Source: Aculops lycopersici
Taxonomy: Eukaryota; Arthropoda; Arachnida; Trombidiformes; Eriophyidae
NCBI GenBank assembly: GCA_015350385.1
Contig: WNKI01000001.1
Location: forward strand, 7,651,433 to 7,715,432
DNA: 64,000 bases
Direction: 5' to 3'
The notes beneath the pieces were generated by a model that did no database searches, was not told the origin of the DNA, and saw only the letters and a list, made by a program, of their open reading frames with translations. Numbering within the stretch: position 1 is the stretch's first letter; the number at the start of each line of letters is the position of its first letter. A program made the translations under genes and the position numbers. Positions 63,562 to 64,000 of this stretch are shown here, in pieces.

Positions 63562-64000
63562 TTCGATCCGATCCGATCCAATCCAATAGATCGGAATGCG
63601 AATTGACGGTCTTGCCAGCGAAACGAAACGGATCGGGCTTGTCGCGGTCGCGGTCGTGTTCGATGTTGTTGTTGCTGTTGTCGTTGTTGTTGTTATTATC
63701 ACTATTATATCACTGTGCGCATGTCAAGTGTCGGCCGCGCTGCTACTGCTGCTGCATCTATTCAGATGGCCACATTGGCGAGCAGCCAAAGTTGCTCCTA
63801 TAAGCGCCGGCCGGCCGTCTAGATTGAGAGGGGAGAGGAAATGCGCAATACCAATGGGAAAACATCTGACAAACATTCAAACACTAGGACTAGAGCACCA
63901 CTGCATACAAATACTCACACTCATACACATACACACACACAATTTCTCATAGAAACACACGTGCAAAAGACCTCACACATACACACTCAAACACACAAGC
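63562..64000. other. Sequence after dachshund exon 3
   Basis: About 440 bases to the window end. GTT/TTA simple sequence at ~63663-63710 and CACA-rich sequence from ~63914. No recognisable dachshund exon is present, so this is either 3' UTR of a short isoform or the start of the next intron. Confidence 0.5.

Overview
The window reads as nuclear DNA of an invertebrate, most likely an arthropod. The best guess is a mite of the acariform type, but this is inference. Supporting it are a dachshund gene with a near-perfect DACH-box, a PIWI-clade Argonaute, a gustatory-receptor-like 7TM protein, egghead, a Sap47/SYAP1 homologue and an NRF-6-type acyltransferase. Most genes are single-exon even when long (Sec5, PI3K, Piwi, ULK/Atg1, GON4L), and short intergenic gaps hold shared promoters or facing 3' ends. 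A PIWI-clade gene would argue against the dust-mite lineage, which is reported to have lost Piwi.

Layout. 1-8.5 kb: 3' end of an unidentified gene, then Sec5/EXOC2 (+), Rab39-like (-) and a class IA PI3-kinase p110 (+). 8.5-22.3 kb: Piwi (-), a MAPEG/TMEM79-like membrane protein (-), a Gr-like receptor (-), DAP1 (+), Sec13 (-), a Vps36 core without GLUE domain (+), a J-like protein (-) and an NRF-6/acyltransferase-3 protein (-). 22.3-30.6 kb: a gene desert rich in simple repeats. 30.6-32.4 kb: SYAP1/Sap47 in two exons. 32.6-34.2 kb: a probable decayed gene. 34.4-38.7 kb: TRAP-beta/SSR2 (-), egghead (-), tRNA-Lys(UUU) (-) and FCF1 (-). 39.6-46.7 kb: ULK/Atg1 (+), a two-exon protein carrying only an XRCC1-type BRCT1 (-), and GON4L/mute (+). 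46.7-64 kb: a repeat-rich upstream region with strong hairpins, then dachshund (+), whose three visible exons span about 13.8 kb with introns of 2.9 and 8.0 kb. The larger intron holds a 203-base assembly gap. The conserved C-terminal DACH-box is not seen, so the gene probably continues past the window.

Most genes are unlinked housekeeping functions: membrane traffic (Sec5, Rab39, Sec13, Vps36, TRAP-beta), autophagy (ULK, DAP1, PI3K), rRNA processing (FCF1) and chromatin or development (GON4L, dachshund, Piwi). The recurring oddity is domain loss or low-complexity insertion in otherwise conserved proteins. The p110 lacks the Ras-binding domain, has DRN instead of DRH in its catalytic loop and has a ~110-residue insert in the kinase N-lobe. 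The Vps36 lacks GLUE, the XRCC1-like protein is reduced to one BRCT, the Rab39-like GTPase has a ~92-residue insert beside an altered G4 motif, and ULK has a ~55-residue insert before its catalytic lysine plus AVE in place of APE. These points deserve the most follow-up.
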